Below are positions 32,405-40,719 of a stretch of DNA of 42,591 nucleotides, one piece after another (the first letter of the stretch is position 1; each line of letters starts with the position of its first letter). Location: positions 1-42,591 of the forward strand of contig NZ_JFHD01000037.1 in assembly GCF_000698575.1 (NCBI RefSeq), written 5' to 3'. This DNA is from Caballeronia zhejiangensis. Lineage in GTDB: Bacteria > Pseudomonadota > Gammaproteobacteria > Burkholderiales > Burkholderiaceae. The notes under the pieces are model-generated. The model saw only the letters and a program-made list of their open reading frames with translations, did not search any database and was not told where the DNA came from. The translations under genes were made by a program, and so were the position numbers.

Positions 32405-35077
32405 TCACGCTCCTTCCCGCTTGAGGTTGTGGGTGTTCTCGGCGACCGCACGCCGCATAAAAACGGGTACCCACTGTTCTGGTTCGTCGGTCTCGAGTTC
32501 ACTGATGATTCGCTCCATCAGCGCAACACCCTTGTCGTTCGACGACAGGACAGGAATAAATTCACGCATATCGGACAGATCGAACTTGACCCGAATCGAC
32601 TCGTGGCCGCGCCGTATCAAAAACTTGAAGCTCTCGGGCGGAGTGTCGTGAACGAAGTCGAACTCGCCGATCGTGAGGCCGAGACGGTCCACCAGATCGG
32701 TCTTGCTCGCCTCACCATTCGGAAGGAAAATCTTCGTTGCAGTTTGCTTCTGGATCGAATCGGTTTCGCAGTAGAGGTATTTCGCGTCGGGCGTGACGAA
32801 GATCAGCAGACCGTTCTTACGGCGAATTTGCATGATGTAGCTGTCAATCTTCTCGCGCCAGTACGCGTGTTCGACGAGATTCTGGCCTTCCTCCAGCACG
32901 AGGATGAACGGCTCACCGTTCATGGAGTGCTCGATGCGGTGAAACGGATAGCTCAAGACGACAGGCAGCTCGGGCCGAGCAACCCCGTCCTTGATAAGCT
33001 GCCGCATTTCGAAGCAGTAGTGCCGGCACTGCGTGAGGTTGATGCTGTCGTTCTCGTTGTCGAACACGCGCCAGTTGGCACCTGCTGAACCATTTGCGCC
33101 ATGCCAGATTCGCATGTCCTTCGCGAGTTCGCCCTGACCAAAGCACCATGCCACGTTGCGCAAACGTCGGTCTTGGAAAGGCAAGACGTCGTAGTTCTCG
33201 GTGACTGCCCGCTTGAATCGCTCGATGTCGTCGGGAACGAGCTTCCCGCCATAGCACGTGCGCATCAGTGTCATCAATTCCACGAGGTACAGGCGATTCT
33301 CCGGCGAGTCGGGCAACTTGAAGGGATTCCAACCGGTGTTTCCCTGAACCGACAGCGTGGTATGTGCCGCACCCATCGCTCGCATGAACACCTTCGCACC
33401 CTCGCGGTTATCGAACCAAAACACGCGAGGCCGGGCCTTGTCTGCCATGGCGATCAGTGCCGACAGTAGGGTGGTCTTTCCCGCTCCAGTGTCTGCGGTC
33501 AGGGCCAAATGGCCCGCGACCATCCCTTCCATCTCTCGGTGGAAGTTGAAGTAGTAGGCGGTGCCGCTCTCTGTTTCGAAAGGCATGATCGCAGGCCCCC
33601 ACAGGTTGCCGTCAATCTTTCCAATCGCGTAGTTATGCAGCGATGCAAATCCTGCGAAGTTGCCTGACTTGATCTTCCCGCGCCGGCCGATGAAGTGCTG
33701 CGCCTGGCCAGGAAGCTGGGACCAGAAGAAGGTCTCGACCGCAAACCATTCACGCACCGCCTTCACGCCGAGGTTGACGAACGATTTCTTGAGCAACGCG
33801 ACCGCGTTATCAAGATCCGCAATCGTTTGCTTTTTGTTGTCAACTGGGTCGGCGTGCGACATTGCGGCAGGCACATGGGCGAGGATCGTCAGATGATGGA
33901 GGCCGTTGACTGCTCGACCGCTCGTGAGATCGCGCAACCCATCAGTGATTTCCTGCTTGTCCTCTTCTGCACCGCCGTCCCGGTCGTTGACAACGAGACG
34001 TCGCCGCTCTTGTTTCATATCGTGCTCGGCGGTAATACGGTCGCTGAAGAAAAACGACTGCGTGACGATGTACTCGACGGGTTGCTTCAAGAACTCGTTA
34101 AGCATGTTTGACGGCGTGCGTGCTGGCCATTCCGCCATGCTCAGCATGGCACCGGCCCGCGTTGCGCTGAGGTTCTGCACGGCCATCATGTTGCCTACCA
34201 CCTTGAAATCGAGCCACGACACAGCAAGCGTCCGGTCGAGCTGCAGGTCCGTGATAGGTACGCGTTCGTCTTCCAGATTGATCAGGTAGTGGAAAAACCC
34301 AGCAATCTCCGAATAGTCTTCGCCGAGATAGTCCTCTACGTCTTCGCGGTCGTACACCTGACAAACGCCGTACTGAGTCTGAAACTCTTTCCAGCTTAGT
34401 TTGAATCGCTGGATCGCGACCTGAGCATCCGCCGCACTAACCTGTTCACTGAGAAACGCCGGTCGGCGCCGGACACAGAGCTTTCGCGCACCGTAGCCGG
34501 ACAGGGTCTGCACGACAAGATTCGTAGCTTCGTTCAGATCCTTCGCTTGATCGTCGAACGACTCCTGGTCTTCGGACGAAATCTTCGCACCTGAGGCGAG
34601 CGAGAAAACACGGTCCAACAGTCCAGGCGCGCCTTGCCGAAAGCGATTCCTAACGATGCTGATGTAAATCTTGTTGACGTAGAACGAACGCTTTTCATAG
34701 CGCTTGCGCCAAGCTGCGTTGAAACGCCGTGCGAACCATGTACCGCCATCACCTTCCGGGTACTGGTTCACCTTGCGACGAATTAGATGGACGTAGACGC
34801 CGCGGTCGCTGTTCGCGATCGAACGCAACACGGTATTACGCCGCCGTTCGAACTGCTTGATTTGGACCGCGCTAAGCGAGTCGAAATACAGTCCATCAAG
34901 CTCAATCACCTGAACTAAACCGTCGTCTTTCGTGATGATGGTTTCGTCGTCATAATGCACGGTATAAGGAATCATGTCGCTTGCTGCCATTTCCTTGTCG
35001 TCGAGAGCCGCCCCGTCCGGTAGCGGCATCGACAGCGACATGTCGAACTTCTCTTTCAGAACGTCAACGAGGCGCAT
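32405..35077 (-). CDS. virB4: VirB4 secretion ATPase
   Basis: An 890-residue ATPase that powers pilus assembly and substrate transfer. The N-terminal CagE/TrbE domain contains YGARKLCVRRRPAFLSEQVS and FFHYLINLEDERVPI. The C-terminal ATPase has Walker A ALTADTGAGKTTLL (about residue 530) and Walker B FILVLEEGQNL (about 729), with the usual DE replaced by EE. RRKNGLLIFVTPDAKYLY follows, as in the family. It overlaps virB3 by 14 bases and runs nearly into virB5. Confidence 0.95.
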   Translation of the reverse strand: MRLVDVLKEKFDMSLSMPLPDGAALDDKEMAASDMIPYTVHYDDETIITKDDGLVQVIELDGLYFDSLSAVQIKQFERRRNTVLRSIANSDRGVYVHLIRRKVNQYPEGDGGTWFARRFNAAWRKRYEKRSFYVNKIYISIVRNRFRQGAPGLLDRVFSLASGAKISSEDQESFDDQAKDLNEATNLVVQTLSGYGARKLCVRRRPAFLSEQVSAADAQVAIQRFKLSWKEFQTQYGVCQVYDREDVEDYLGEDYSEIAGFFHYLINLEDERVPITDLQLDRTLAVSWLDFKVVGNMMAVQNLSATRAGAMLSMAEWPARTPSNMLNEFLKQPVEYIVTQSFFFSDRITAEHDMKQERRRLVVNDRDGGAEEDKQEITDGLRDLTSGRAVNGLHHLTILAHVPAAMSHADPVDNKKQTIADLDNAVALLKKSFVNLGVKAVREWFAVETFFWSQLPGQAQHFIGRRGKIKSGNFAGFASLHNYAIGKIDGNLWGPAIMPFETESGTAYYFNFHREMEGMVAGHLALTADTGAGKTTLLSALIAMADKARPRVFWFDNREGAKVFMRAMGAAHTTLSVQGNTGWNPFKLPDSPENRLYLVELMTLMRTCYGGKLVPDDIERFKRAVTENYDVLPFQDRRLRNVAWCFGQGELAKDMRIWHGANGSAGANWRVFDNENDSINLTQCRHYCFEMRQLIKDGVARPELPVVLSYPFHRIEHSMNGEPFILVLEEGQNLVEHAYWREKIDSYIMQIRRKNGLLIFVTPDAKYLYCETDSIQKQTATKIFLPNGEASKTDLVDRLGLTIGEFDFVHDTPPESFKFLIRRGHESIRVKFDLSDMREFIPVLSSNDKGVALMERIISELETDEPEQWVPVFMRRAVAENTHNLKREGA

Positions 35078-35366
35078 AGCGTCGGCATCTCCAGAAGCGC
35101 TTGTTCGGGCATGCCTTTAAATGCGTTGCGGCAGCCAAGATGTCGAACAAGTAAACGTCTTTGAGACAGATTAAGTAACTGGCAAGGAGCAGAAAGGGTA
35201 TGACCATTGCGGGCAACACGGACCGTGAGATCATCGCGGCCATGCTAGGAATGTAGAAGCTCATCCCCAGACTTGCGAGCGTCAATCCACCGACCATCGT
35301 GGGGCGAGTCATCGCAGCGACAAGCGCTTCCCCCTCATCGTCGTGAGAGTCCTCGACCCCGCTCAT
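35064..35366 (-). CDS. virB3: VirB3 membrane protein
   Basis: A 100-residue inner-membrane protein with two hydrophobic segments (GLTLASLGMSFYIPSMAAMI and LPAMVIPFLLLASYLICL) and the family's TRPTMVGG motif before the first. It links to VirB4 in the channel. The start overlaps the virB2 stop as ATGA, and its end overlaps virB4. Confidence 0.9.
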   Translation of the reverse strand: MSGVEDSHDDEGEALVAAMTRPTMVGGLTLASLGMSFYIPSMAAMISRSVLPAMVIPFLLLASYLICLKDVYLFDILAAATHLKACPNKRFWRCRRYAPR

Positions 35367-35731
35367 ACGATCGTTCCAGCGGAGCGTGCCTTAAGATCAG
35401 ATACGATGTTGGGAGCAAAGAAGACGAGGCCAATGCCGAGGCCCCAACCGCCAAGCGTCATGAGGTCGATGCGGCCGGTCTTCCAGCGGTAGCCTTGGAT
35501 TGCCAAGGTGATGATGCCGATGTAGTAGCCCCACTCGTAGATCAGCAATTGTGTGACTGACCTTAAGAAAGCAGTGATTCCGCCAAATGTTCCCGATGCG
35601 TCTTGAGCGTGTGCGAGTTGCGGAAGAAAGAGGAGGGCGATCACACAGGCATTAGCCGTCAAGTCGAGCACCCTGTCCAGTCGATCGGTTTGCTGGGTTT
35701 CGGCGGCTTGGTTTGAATTCTGTGCTTGCAT
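35363..35731 (-). CDS. virB2: VirB2 major pilin
   Basis: A 122-residue prepilin of the TrbC/VirB2 family. A long leader ends in a hydrophobic stretch with likely cleavage at AQLAHA-like residues (LLFLPQLAHAQDASG). The mature part has two helices (LLIYEWGYYIGIITLAIQGY and LGGWGLGIGLVFFAPNIVSD) joined by a basic RWKTGR loop. Start 35731 is favoured by an AGAGGG site six bases ahead; an ATG five codons earlier is possible. It opens the virB operon. Confidence 0.9.
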   Translation of the reverse strand: MQAQNSNQAAETQQTDRLDRVLDLTANACVIALLFLPQLAHAQDASGTFGGITAFLRSVTQLLIYEWGYYIGIITLAIQGYRWKTGRIDLMTLGGWGLGIGLVFFAPNIVSDLKARSAGTIV

Positions 35732-35751
35732 TTTCGGCCCTCTCATGAGAT

Positions 35752-35765
35752 GAACCTTAAGGTTC
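35752..35765. promoter_or_regulatory. Palindrome upstream of virB2
   Basis: GAACCTTAAGGTTC is a perfect 14-base palindrome about 20 bases before the virB2 start. Its position in the leader or promoter of the virB operon suggests an operator; no repressor has been matched to it. Confidence 0.4.
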
Positions 35766-35845
35766 GTTAGCTTTTGAAGAAAATGAATAACGTATAAGCA
35801 GTACTAATATATGGATTGACCCTTATCTCGCTTGGCAGGATTTGG

Positions 35846-36034
35846 TTAGTCGTGTTTTGTTTGATCCAACTCGATCGTAGAGTCGGAGTGGACGTGAGTT
35901 GTTTCTCGCATACGGATCCTAAGCTCGACAACCAGTTGAGCGTTTCTCGATCGCTCTTCGGCTTTGGCGCGCGCGCTGAGCCACTCGTTCAGCTCCTTGG
36001 GAATTCGATACTGCGATCGAACAGATTCGCCCAT
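35846..36034 (-). CDS. Arc-type ribbon-helix-helix repressor
   Basis: A 62-residue protein of the Arc/Mnt family. The DNA-contacting strand is SQYRIPKEL, followed by LNEWLSARAKAEERSRNAQL and VVELRIRM. AGGGAG lies six bases ahead of the ATG. It is divergent from a second Arc-type gene at 36117, with an operator array between them, and stands upstream of virB2, which makes it a candidate regulator of the transfer operon. Confidence 0.8.
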   Translation of the reverse strand: MGESVRSQYRIPKELNEWLSARAKAEERSRNAQLVVELRIRMRETTHVHSDSTIELDQTKHD

Positions 36035-36055
36035 CCTCGCTCCCTCTCCGTTTTT

Positions 36056-36082
36056 GTCACTATCCAGTGACTTATAGTCACT
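36056..36082. promoter_or_regulatory. Operator array between two Arc-type genes
   Basis: GTCACT (36056-36061), AGTGAC (36066-36071) and AGTCACT (36076-36082) are inverted copies of one half site, spaced 4-5 bases apart. AGTGACT-TAT-AGTCACT forms a perfect 7-base-arm palindrome. Such clusters are typical of Arc/Mnt repressor sites, and this one lies between divergent starts. Confidence 0.6.
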
Positions 36083-36116
36083 ATACGGCAGTGTCTGGGT
36101 AGTGTCAAATTTAACT

Positions 36117-36407
36117 ATGGAAGATACCCACCGCTCTCAATATCGCTTACCTTGGCCGCTCTACGAGGAGCTGAAAGCGGCGGCGGAGAAAAACCGCCGC
36201 CCGCTGAACGCCGAACTCGTAGCCCGTCTTGAATCAACGTTTCCTCAGCTCTCGGTAGGCGCTGGCACCGATGTATCGACCTTGCACCTCACTATTTCCC
36301 GAATGTCCCTGGCAGATCTCATGACGCCAGCCGAGATCACGATGTTTGCGCAACGGATGGTCGACATCATGAATAACAAAGGCGGCACCGATGACGCACC
36401 TCAATAG
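36117..36407 (+). CDS. Arc-type ribbon-helix-helix protein, second of a divergent pair
   Basis: A 96-residue protein whose first half mirrors the divergent gene: SQYRLPWPLYEELKAAAEKN and RRPLNAELVARLES. The C-terminal half (about 50-96) contains helical SLADLMTPAEITMFAQRMVD and may mediate oligomerisation. ATG 36117 is preferred; a GTG five codons earlier is also possible, and neither has a strong ribosome binding site. It probably controls the shared intergenic region with its partner. Confidence 0.7.
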   Translation: MEDTHRSQYRLPWPLYEELKAAAEKNRRPLNAELVARLESTFPQLSVGAGTDVSTLHLTISRMSLADLMTPAEITMFAQRMVDIMNNKGGTDDAPQ

Positions 36408-37184
36408 TGCCTATGATCAGACAAAACCTCGAAATTGTTCGTAATGTAGTGCCACTTACTTTGTAAGAATTTGTGTCGTTGCTGTGCATTTAAACGGCTG
36501 CCGCGCAACCGGCCCCCGACGGCATATGTGGAACTATTCGAAAATGGTGCTGATGTTGATCGCAGATCAGGCCGAGGAGTGTCATACGCGCACTTGAAGA
36601 GGACGACGTATTAGTTCTACCGCGTGATTGCCAGCACGTGCAAGGGCTTGACGGTGCCACCGAAAATGCGGAGGGAAACGGGACTACCAGACGGAGAGCG
36701 ATCTTCGATTACTTGCTGAATTGGTGATGAGCCGCGATTTCGACCGGCAAGGCGTTGTGTCCGATCCTAAGGAGCGCGTACAGGCACTTGAGCTTCATTG
36801 GCTGGACTGGCTGCATGAGTCTGCTGCGAACGGCAACCTTCGCAAGAAGACTCGCCCCGTTCATCGAGCAGGAGTCGCCGCAGGGGCAGCGAGGCGACGC
36901 ACTTCACAAAATGCGGCTCCGTTCTGCAAGGCGAGCTTACGGCGCTCGAGTCGCGCGAAGATCGCTTCGCTTCAAGTGAAGGCACCGCGGTCTGTCGCGC
37001 GGCCACCGCGGCGTCGCGGCATATCGTTGACCCCAGTACTGTTGCTGTGTCCGGCCCGTGCTGCAGCCGCTAGCAACGCGGCGAAACAGAAATATCGTGC
37101 GGGGAGAATGTCTGCATGCGCTATCTGGCAGGTGCAGGATCCGGCGAGTCGACGGACCGGCATCGACAGTACGAGGGAAATGGA
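36408..37184. other. Long stretch without a supported gene
   Basis: Several plus-strand frames are open (for example 36721-37188), but none has a ribosome binding site or familiar pattern, and different frames look coding over short runs (VIRALEEDDVLVLPRD near 36580; KERVQALELHWLDWLHES near 36770). I read it as worn coding sequence or noncoding DNA. It contains no clear repeat. Confidence 0.3.
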
Positions 37185-37466
37185 ATGAGAAGAAGGTCGG
37201 CGGAGAACAAGTTGCGAGTCGTTGCGGTTCGCATCGACCCAGTAATCGAGCAGCGCCTCCGAGTGCTGGCGGAGGTAACGGGACGCAAACAGTCGTTTTT
37301 CTTGCAGCGAATGATCGAGCAGGGGCTTGACGCGATGGAAGACATTTGGCTGTCACCCGAGACGCTGGCCAAAGTTCGGAATGGCGAACTGTCGGACTTG
37401 GTTGGGGAGTACGGTACGACTTCAGATTTATTCGACCTGGAAGCGGCCGATACCGGATCAACGTAA
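37185..37466 (+). CDS. Ribbon-helix-helix DNA-binding protein, antitoxin-like
   Basis: A 93-residue protein with a ribbon-helix-helix N-terminus: RVVAVRIDPVIEQRLRVLAE then VTGRKQSFFLQRMIEQGLDA. The tail EDIWLSPETLAKVRNGELSD resembles DinJ/RelB-type antitoxins or plasmid CopG-like regulators. AGGGA lies six bases before the ATG. No toxin gene is next to it; the downstream neighbour is HU. It may be an orphan antitoxin or a plain repressor. Confidence 0.65.
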   Translation: MRRRSAENKLRVVAVRIDPVIEQRLRVLAEVTGRKQSFFLQRMIEQGLDAMEDIWLSPETLAKVRNGELSDLVGEYGTTSDLFDLEAADTGST

Positions 37467-37527
37467 ATGCGGTTTCGTTGCCGCAGCCTGCAGCGATGAG
37501 TAGTGAGCAATAGAAATGGGAGAAGGG

Positions 37528-37806
37528 ATGAACAAACAAGAATTGGTTGATGCAGTCGCATCCGAAGTTGGGGTCAGCAAGAGCGCAGCGGAAGAGGCAA
37601 TCGGAGCTGTGTTGGAGACGATCTCGAAGGAGGTAGCGGCAGGAGGCGCGGTTCAGCTTGTAGGGTTCGGCACGTTTGGCCGTGGAGAGCGCGCCGCACG
37701 AACGGGTCGTAATCCTGCAACAGGCGAAGCGATAGAGATTGCTGCGGCGAAGACCGTGAAATTCACGGCCGGCAAAGCTTTTAAGGATGCGGTCAACCGG
37801 TCGTGA
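37528..37806 (+). CDS. HU-family nucleoid-associated protein
   Basis: A 92-residue histone-like DNA-bending protein. It starts MNKQELVDAVASEVG, has the dimer helices KSAAEEAIGAVLETISKEV, and carries the family signature in VGFGTFGRGERAARTGRNPATGE followed by FKDAVNRS. Plasmid-encoded HU often aids transfer, replication or silencing of the plasmid. GGAG lies near the ATG at 37528; the 12-base longer start at 37516 is less likely. Confidence 0.95.
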   Translation: MNKQELVDAVASEVGVSKSAAEEAIGAVLETISKEVAAGGAVQLVGFGTFGRGERAARTGRNPATGEAIEIAAAKTVKFTAGKAFKDAVNRS

Positions 37807-37833
37807 CCTGGCGCGCGGTTGTTATCGAGCCAC

Positions 37834-38040
37834 TCAGAAAAGTTGGCCGCCAAGCGGTTGCAGACTGGTGGGCTTGACAGCGCTCAGGCGCTGCGAGCCA
37901 TCCGGATGAATCGATCTCGATCTGATCATCACGCGTTGACCTCGTGCTTCACCCAAAACTTCGGCGATGCGATCGCCATAGCGTGCGATGGTGCCGCGCG
38001 GCGGCTTTCGCCTTATGATGTTTCGGTTAGGAGAGGGCAT
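37834..38040 (-). CDS. Small hypothetical basic protein
   Basis: A 68-residue frame (RYGDRIAEVLGEARGQRVMI, then SIHPDGSQRLSAVKPTS) that reads like real protein, with a turn-rich, basic N-terminus (RKPPRG). The ribosome binding site is weak (AAGAT). It converges with HU and precedes the RES toxin gene's end. No family recognised. Confidence 0.35.
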   Translation of the reverse strand: MPSPNRNIIRRKPPRGTIARYGDRIAEVLGEARGQRVMIRSRSIHPDGSQRLSAVKPTSLQPLGGQLF

Positions 38041-38072
38041 AGACAGATCTTGCGGCTGCTGCGACGTCGGCT

Positions 38073-38807
38073 CTACTTTCCTGGCGTTACGTCAACGCCG
38101 ATGCGGTCTGCAAGGTCCAGCAGTTCCGCGTAAGCCTGCTCGTCTCTTAATAGATTTCGTGGGCTGCCGACCTGCTGCAGCGTCCCCTGCGGAACGCGAT
38201 CACCAAACAGCACCACGGCGCGCGCCGTGTCGTCCTGGCGCGAAATCCAGGAGAGCCCTTGGATGTCTTCGTGTTTTGCATGAATGGCTTCAGCCCACAG
38301 ACGCGTGTTCGGGTATTCGTTCTTCTCTGTGTCGATCAACTGCTTGCGCTGCACGCCGAGTTTGCGTAGCGCGACGCTGCTGAGGTCGGCAAGCTTTAGG
38401 TCGCGCTGGACCTGTACCTGGGAATGCACTTGTCCTTCGAGCTTGTCCTTGGCGTAGTTCTTATAGCCAGGCGCGTGGGAGACGTCGTGGAACACCGATT
38501 CCATGGCGGCTGCGTCGAACGTGATCGCCGCGTAGATGGTAGGAATTGCGTTGCCTTTGTTATCGCGGATTGGACTGAAACGCGCATTGCCTTTCTTTCC
38601 CGGATTGAACTCGCCAGCTTGGTACTGATCGGAGTGCACGCGGTGCAGCACCTGCTTGCTTGTTAGAGTCCATGGCGTAATATGAAGCGTCGCCGGCGGC
38701 GCCGGGGTCGGCGACGACGTTGAATTCGACCGGATCTTGCTAGCGTCACCATCGCCCGAAGGCGCGGCCGTACCTGCCGCTGACGAAGGCGTGCGGGGTT
38801 TAGCCAT
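38073..38807 (-). CDS. RES-domain toxin (NAD+-degrading type)
   Basis: A 244-residue protein with a RES domain: HRVHSDQYQAGEFNPG (R56), then NARFSPIRDNKGNAIPTIYA and AAMESVFHDVS (E103). The combination of ARFSPI, IPTIYAA and EsVFHDV is diagnostic. RES toxins of MbcT/Res type deplete NAD+. The N-terminal 45 residues are a low-complexity Ser, Pro and Ala leader. The ATG overlaps the antitoxin stop by 8 bases (ATGGCTAA), so the pair is coupled. Confidence 0.88.
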   Translation of the reverse strand: MAKPRTPSSAAGTAAPSGDGDASKIRSNSTSSPTPAPPATLHITPWTLTSKQVLHRVHSDQYQAGEFNPGKKGNARFSPIRDNKGNAIPTIYAAITFDAAAMESVFHDVSHAPGYKNYAKDKLEGQVHSQVQVQRDLKLADLSSVALRKLGVQRKQLIDTEKNEYPNTRLWAEAIHAKHEDIQGLSWISRQDDTARAVVLFGDRVPQGTLQQVGSPRNLLRDEQAYAELLDLADRIGVDVTPGK

Positions 38808-39471
38808 GCAAGACGCCTTCCACTTCGTCCTGGGCAGCGGCGACAACTTGCTCTGGTTCGACCGCAAGTACATCCTGAGGGCGTCGGCCGCCCAAGAAGC
38901 TGTTGGCCGAGAGGAACCAGTAGGCTAGCCCCCAACTATCCTTCTTGTCGCCGAAGACATCCAAAACGAGTTTGAGAGCTTTACGCGGTCGCCATCCGGC
39001 CTCGGGATCGAGCCCGTAACCCGGAAAGTAGTCGATGCCGTTGTGGTGAATCGCGAAGATTCGGCGCTCGCGCTTCCACTTGTTGGGCTGGGTGCTGGGA
39101 TTGGTTGCGCTCAAACCAGCGAATTCGGCGACCCTGGCCGCGGTCAGCCAGTCCGCTCCTTCCAGCACGGCTTTGCGCGAACGCGCGAGCATTGCTGCTT
39201 CTTTCAGCAAGTTCGGTGTCGGAGGCGCCTTGGGTACGATGGCATTGACCAAGGCCCTGAGCGTCTGCTCATTCTGCTCGCTTAGAGTCTCGCCAATGAA
39301 CGAGACGACCGTGGATAGCGCTTGAGCTAGCAGCACAGCCTGCTGAATACCCGCATGAGCCAGAGGCACGACGATGACCTGTTCAGCCTTGTATTGCTCG
39401 AGCCGCGTTCGCACCTCCTGTGGGGTGCCTACCAAGGGGGCAAGTTCGGTCGGTTCATGAAGAGCAGGCAT
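38800..39471 (-). CDS. RES-toxin antitoxin, MbcA/ParS/Xre C-terminal type
   Basis: A 223-residue antitoxin preceding the RES toxin. The C-terminal half carries the MbcA/ParS/Xre-type toxin-binding domain, with AYWFLSANSFLGGRRPQDVL then EPEQVVAAAQDEVEG, and LTAARVAEFAGLSATN as a preceding DNA-binding-like helix pair. An N-terminal extension of about 100 residues (RTRLEQYKAEQVIVVPLAHA) is longer than in most relatives. AGGGG lies six bases ahead of the ATG at 39471. Confidence 0.82.
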   Translation of the reverse strand: MPALHEPTELAPLVGTPQEVRTRLEQYKAEQVIVVPLAHAGIQQAVLLAQALSTVVSFIGETLSEQNEQTLRALVNAIVPKAPPTPNLLKEAAMLARSRKAVLEGADWLTAARVAEFAGLSATNPSTQPNKWKRERRIFAIHHNGIDYFPGYGLDPEAGWRPRKALKLVLDVFGDKKDSWGLAYWFLSANSFLGGRRPQDVLAVEPEQVVAAAQDEVEGVLHG

Positions 39472-39487
39472 GGCAGGCCCCTGATGG

Positions 39488-39517
39488 ATTATATCGAGTA
39501 TCAGTATCAATAATATC
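39488..39517 (-). promoter_or_regulatory. Promoter/operator of the RES toxin-antitoxin operon
   Basis: A perfect TATAAT on the minus strand (39493-39488) sits 17 bases before the antitoxin start. Upstream are four GATA cores (minus strand, at 39495, 39502, 39508 and 39517), 6-9 bases apart, a likely antitoxin-binding array. No good -35 hexamer was found. Confidence 0.4.
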
Positions 39518-39692
39518 CGAAATAATCTCGTGCGTCACCGACGATGTAACCGGCGAAGCGCTTGTGCCGCGCGGGAGGCCGTCATATCGCTGAATAGCAT
39601 CATGTATTAAGCGATTCACGAAATGTTGATCATACAATTTATGTTAAGTTCGCGATAGGCTGCGGCAGCCGTCAGTCGCCGGCCAAGCTGCT

Positions 39693-39985
39693 TCATTGGT
39701 CCTCATCAGGAGTGAGCGCCGCTTCGTAATTTTGGCCGTCGTAGAAGACATGACACCAACGATCGAGACAACCTCCGCGTCCAGCGTATACGCGATGATG
39801 GCTCGCTTGCTGAAATGAGTGACGCGAAGTCTGGGCAGCAGATCATCGCGTGCGACGCCCCGTGCCGGGAACGTCTGAAGCTTCATGCAGATATCGACGA
39901 TCGAATCACGTATCGTTCTGCCGTGATCGGAGTTTTTACCAGTCGCCTTCAGACATCGCCGCCGTCAGTCCTCGTCATTACTGTC
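39693..39985 (-). pseudogene. Decayed ParE/RelE-type toxin gene
   Basis: The minus strand carries the C-terminal half of a ParE-like toxin: MKLQTFPARGVARDDLLPRL and then HFSKRAIIAYTLDAEVVSIV. The ending GQNYEAALTPDEDQ is in a different frame; a five-base insert (ATGTC) near 39750 explains the shift. Upstream, the N-terminus (IRDSIVDICMKL and earlier) breaks frame again near 39980. No intact antitoxin lies beside it. Clearly nonfunctional as written. Confidence 0.75.
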
Positions 39986-40182
39986 GCCGCTTCGTCGACC
40001 ATGGTGGAGACCTGCGCGCTCAAATCGTTTACAACGCCGCGGCAGACGCTAGCTCAAAATCGGGGCAAGTTGTCGCACGCTCGTTGCACTGACGACGACG
40101 GTCCCTTGACAGACTCATTGCGCTGCGTGTCCGGAACCCGGATCTGTACCGGCCCGGCCGTATCGAGTAGAAGCGACAGATA

Positions 40183-40220
40183 TTGCACGTGTTGCACTTA
40201 TTGCACTTATCGAGTATTCT
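40183..40220 (+). promoter_or_regulatory. Promoter with three tandem 9-bp operator repeats
   Basis: TTGCACGTG (40183-40191), TTGCACTTA (40192-40200) and TTGCACTTA (40201-40209) lie head to tail. The second TTGCAC and TATTCT (40215-40220) are 17 bases apart, a good -35/-10 pair, so the repeats overlap the promoter. The antitoxin start is 29 bases further on; autoregulation is likely. Confidence 0.6.
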
Positions 40221-40248
40221 GGTTAAGAAAATCAGACAGGGGCGTCCC

Positions 40249-40719
40249 ATGACGACGATGAATCGAATTCGCGAGGTGTCTCCACCTCCGATGAGCCAGC
40301 ATGATCTCGAAATGGCGCGGGTTGCGCAGCGTTGCATTATGGAAGCGCTCGATCACTCGCGTGCGGCCACGATTACATTGACGACCGACACGGGCGAACA
40401 TCCGTCTATCGACGTACCTCCAGCGGCGCTCAAGCTAATTGGTCAGCTTCTGGGCGCAATGAGCGAAGGCCGTGCGATCTCGGTCGTGCCAAGCCAGAAA
40501 GAGTTCACGACCGTCGAAGCAGCGCACTTCCTCAACGTTTCACGGCCTTTCGTGATTAAAGAAATCGAAGCGGGAAGACTCCCGCATCGGATGGTCGGGA
40601 CCCATCGGCGAGTTGCTTTCGGAGATCTGATGGCCTACGCCAATCAAATACGCGAGCGGCAAGAATCTGCATTGGACCGTATGGCAGACAACGCACGTGA
40701 TCTCGGCCTGGATTACTGA
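40249..40719 (+). CDS. Excisionase-like helix-turn-helix antitoxin
   Basis: A 156-residue protein. The N-terminal half (about 25-85) is helical. The C-terminal half carries an excisionase/MerR-type DNA-binding motif: FTTVEAAHFLNVSRPFVIKE then IEAGRLPHRMVGTHRRVAFG, where the final Arg-rich wing is typical. It precedes a PIN-domain toxin with a one-base stop-start overlap. AGGGG lies six bases before the ATG at 40249. A repressor-antitoxin of the pair is the most likely role. Confidence 0.85.
   Translation: MTTMNRIREVSPPPMSQHDLEMARVAQRCIMEALDHSRAATITLTTDTGEHPSIDVPPAALKLIGQLLGAMSEGRAISVVPSQKEFTTVEAAHFLNVSRPFVIKEIEAGRLPHRMVGTHRRVAFGDLMAYANQIRERQESALDRMADNARDLGLDY

Noticed and set aside
36721..37188. 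155-codon plus frame
   Set aside because: Low-complexity Arg/Ala composition, no ribosome binding site, and it overlaps the real RHH gene start at 37185.
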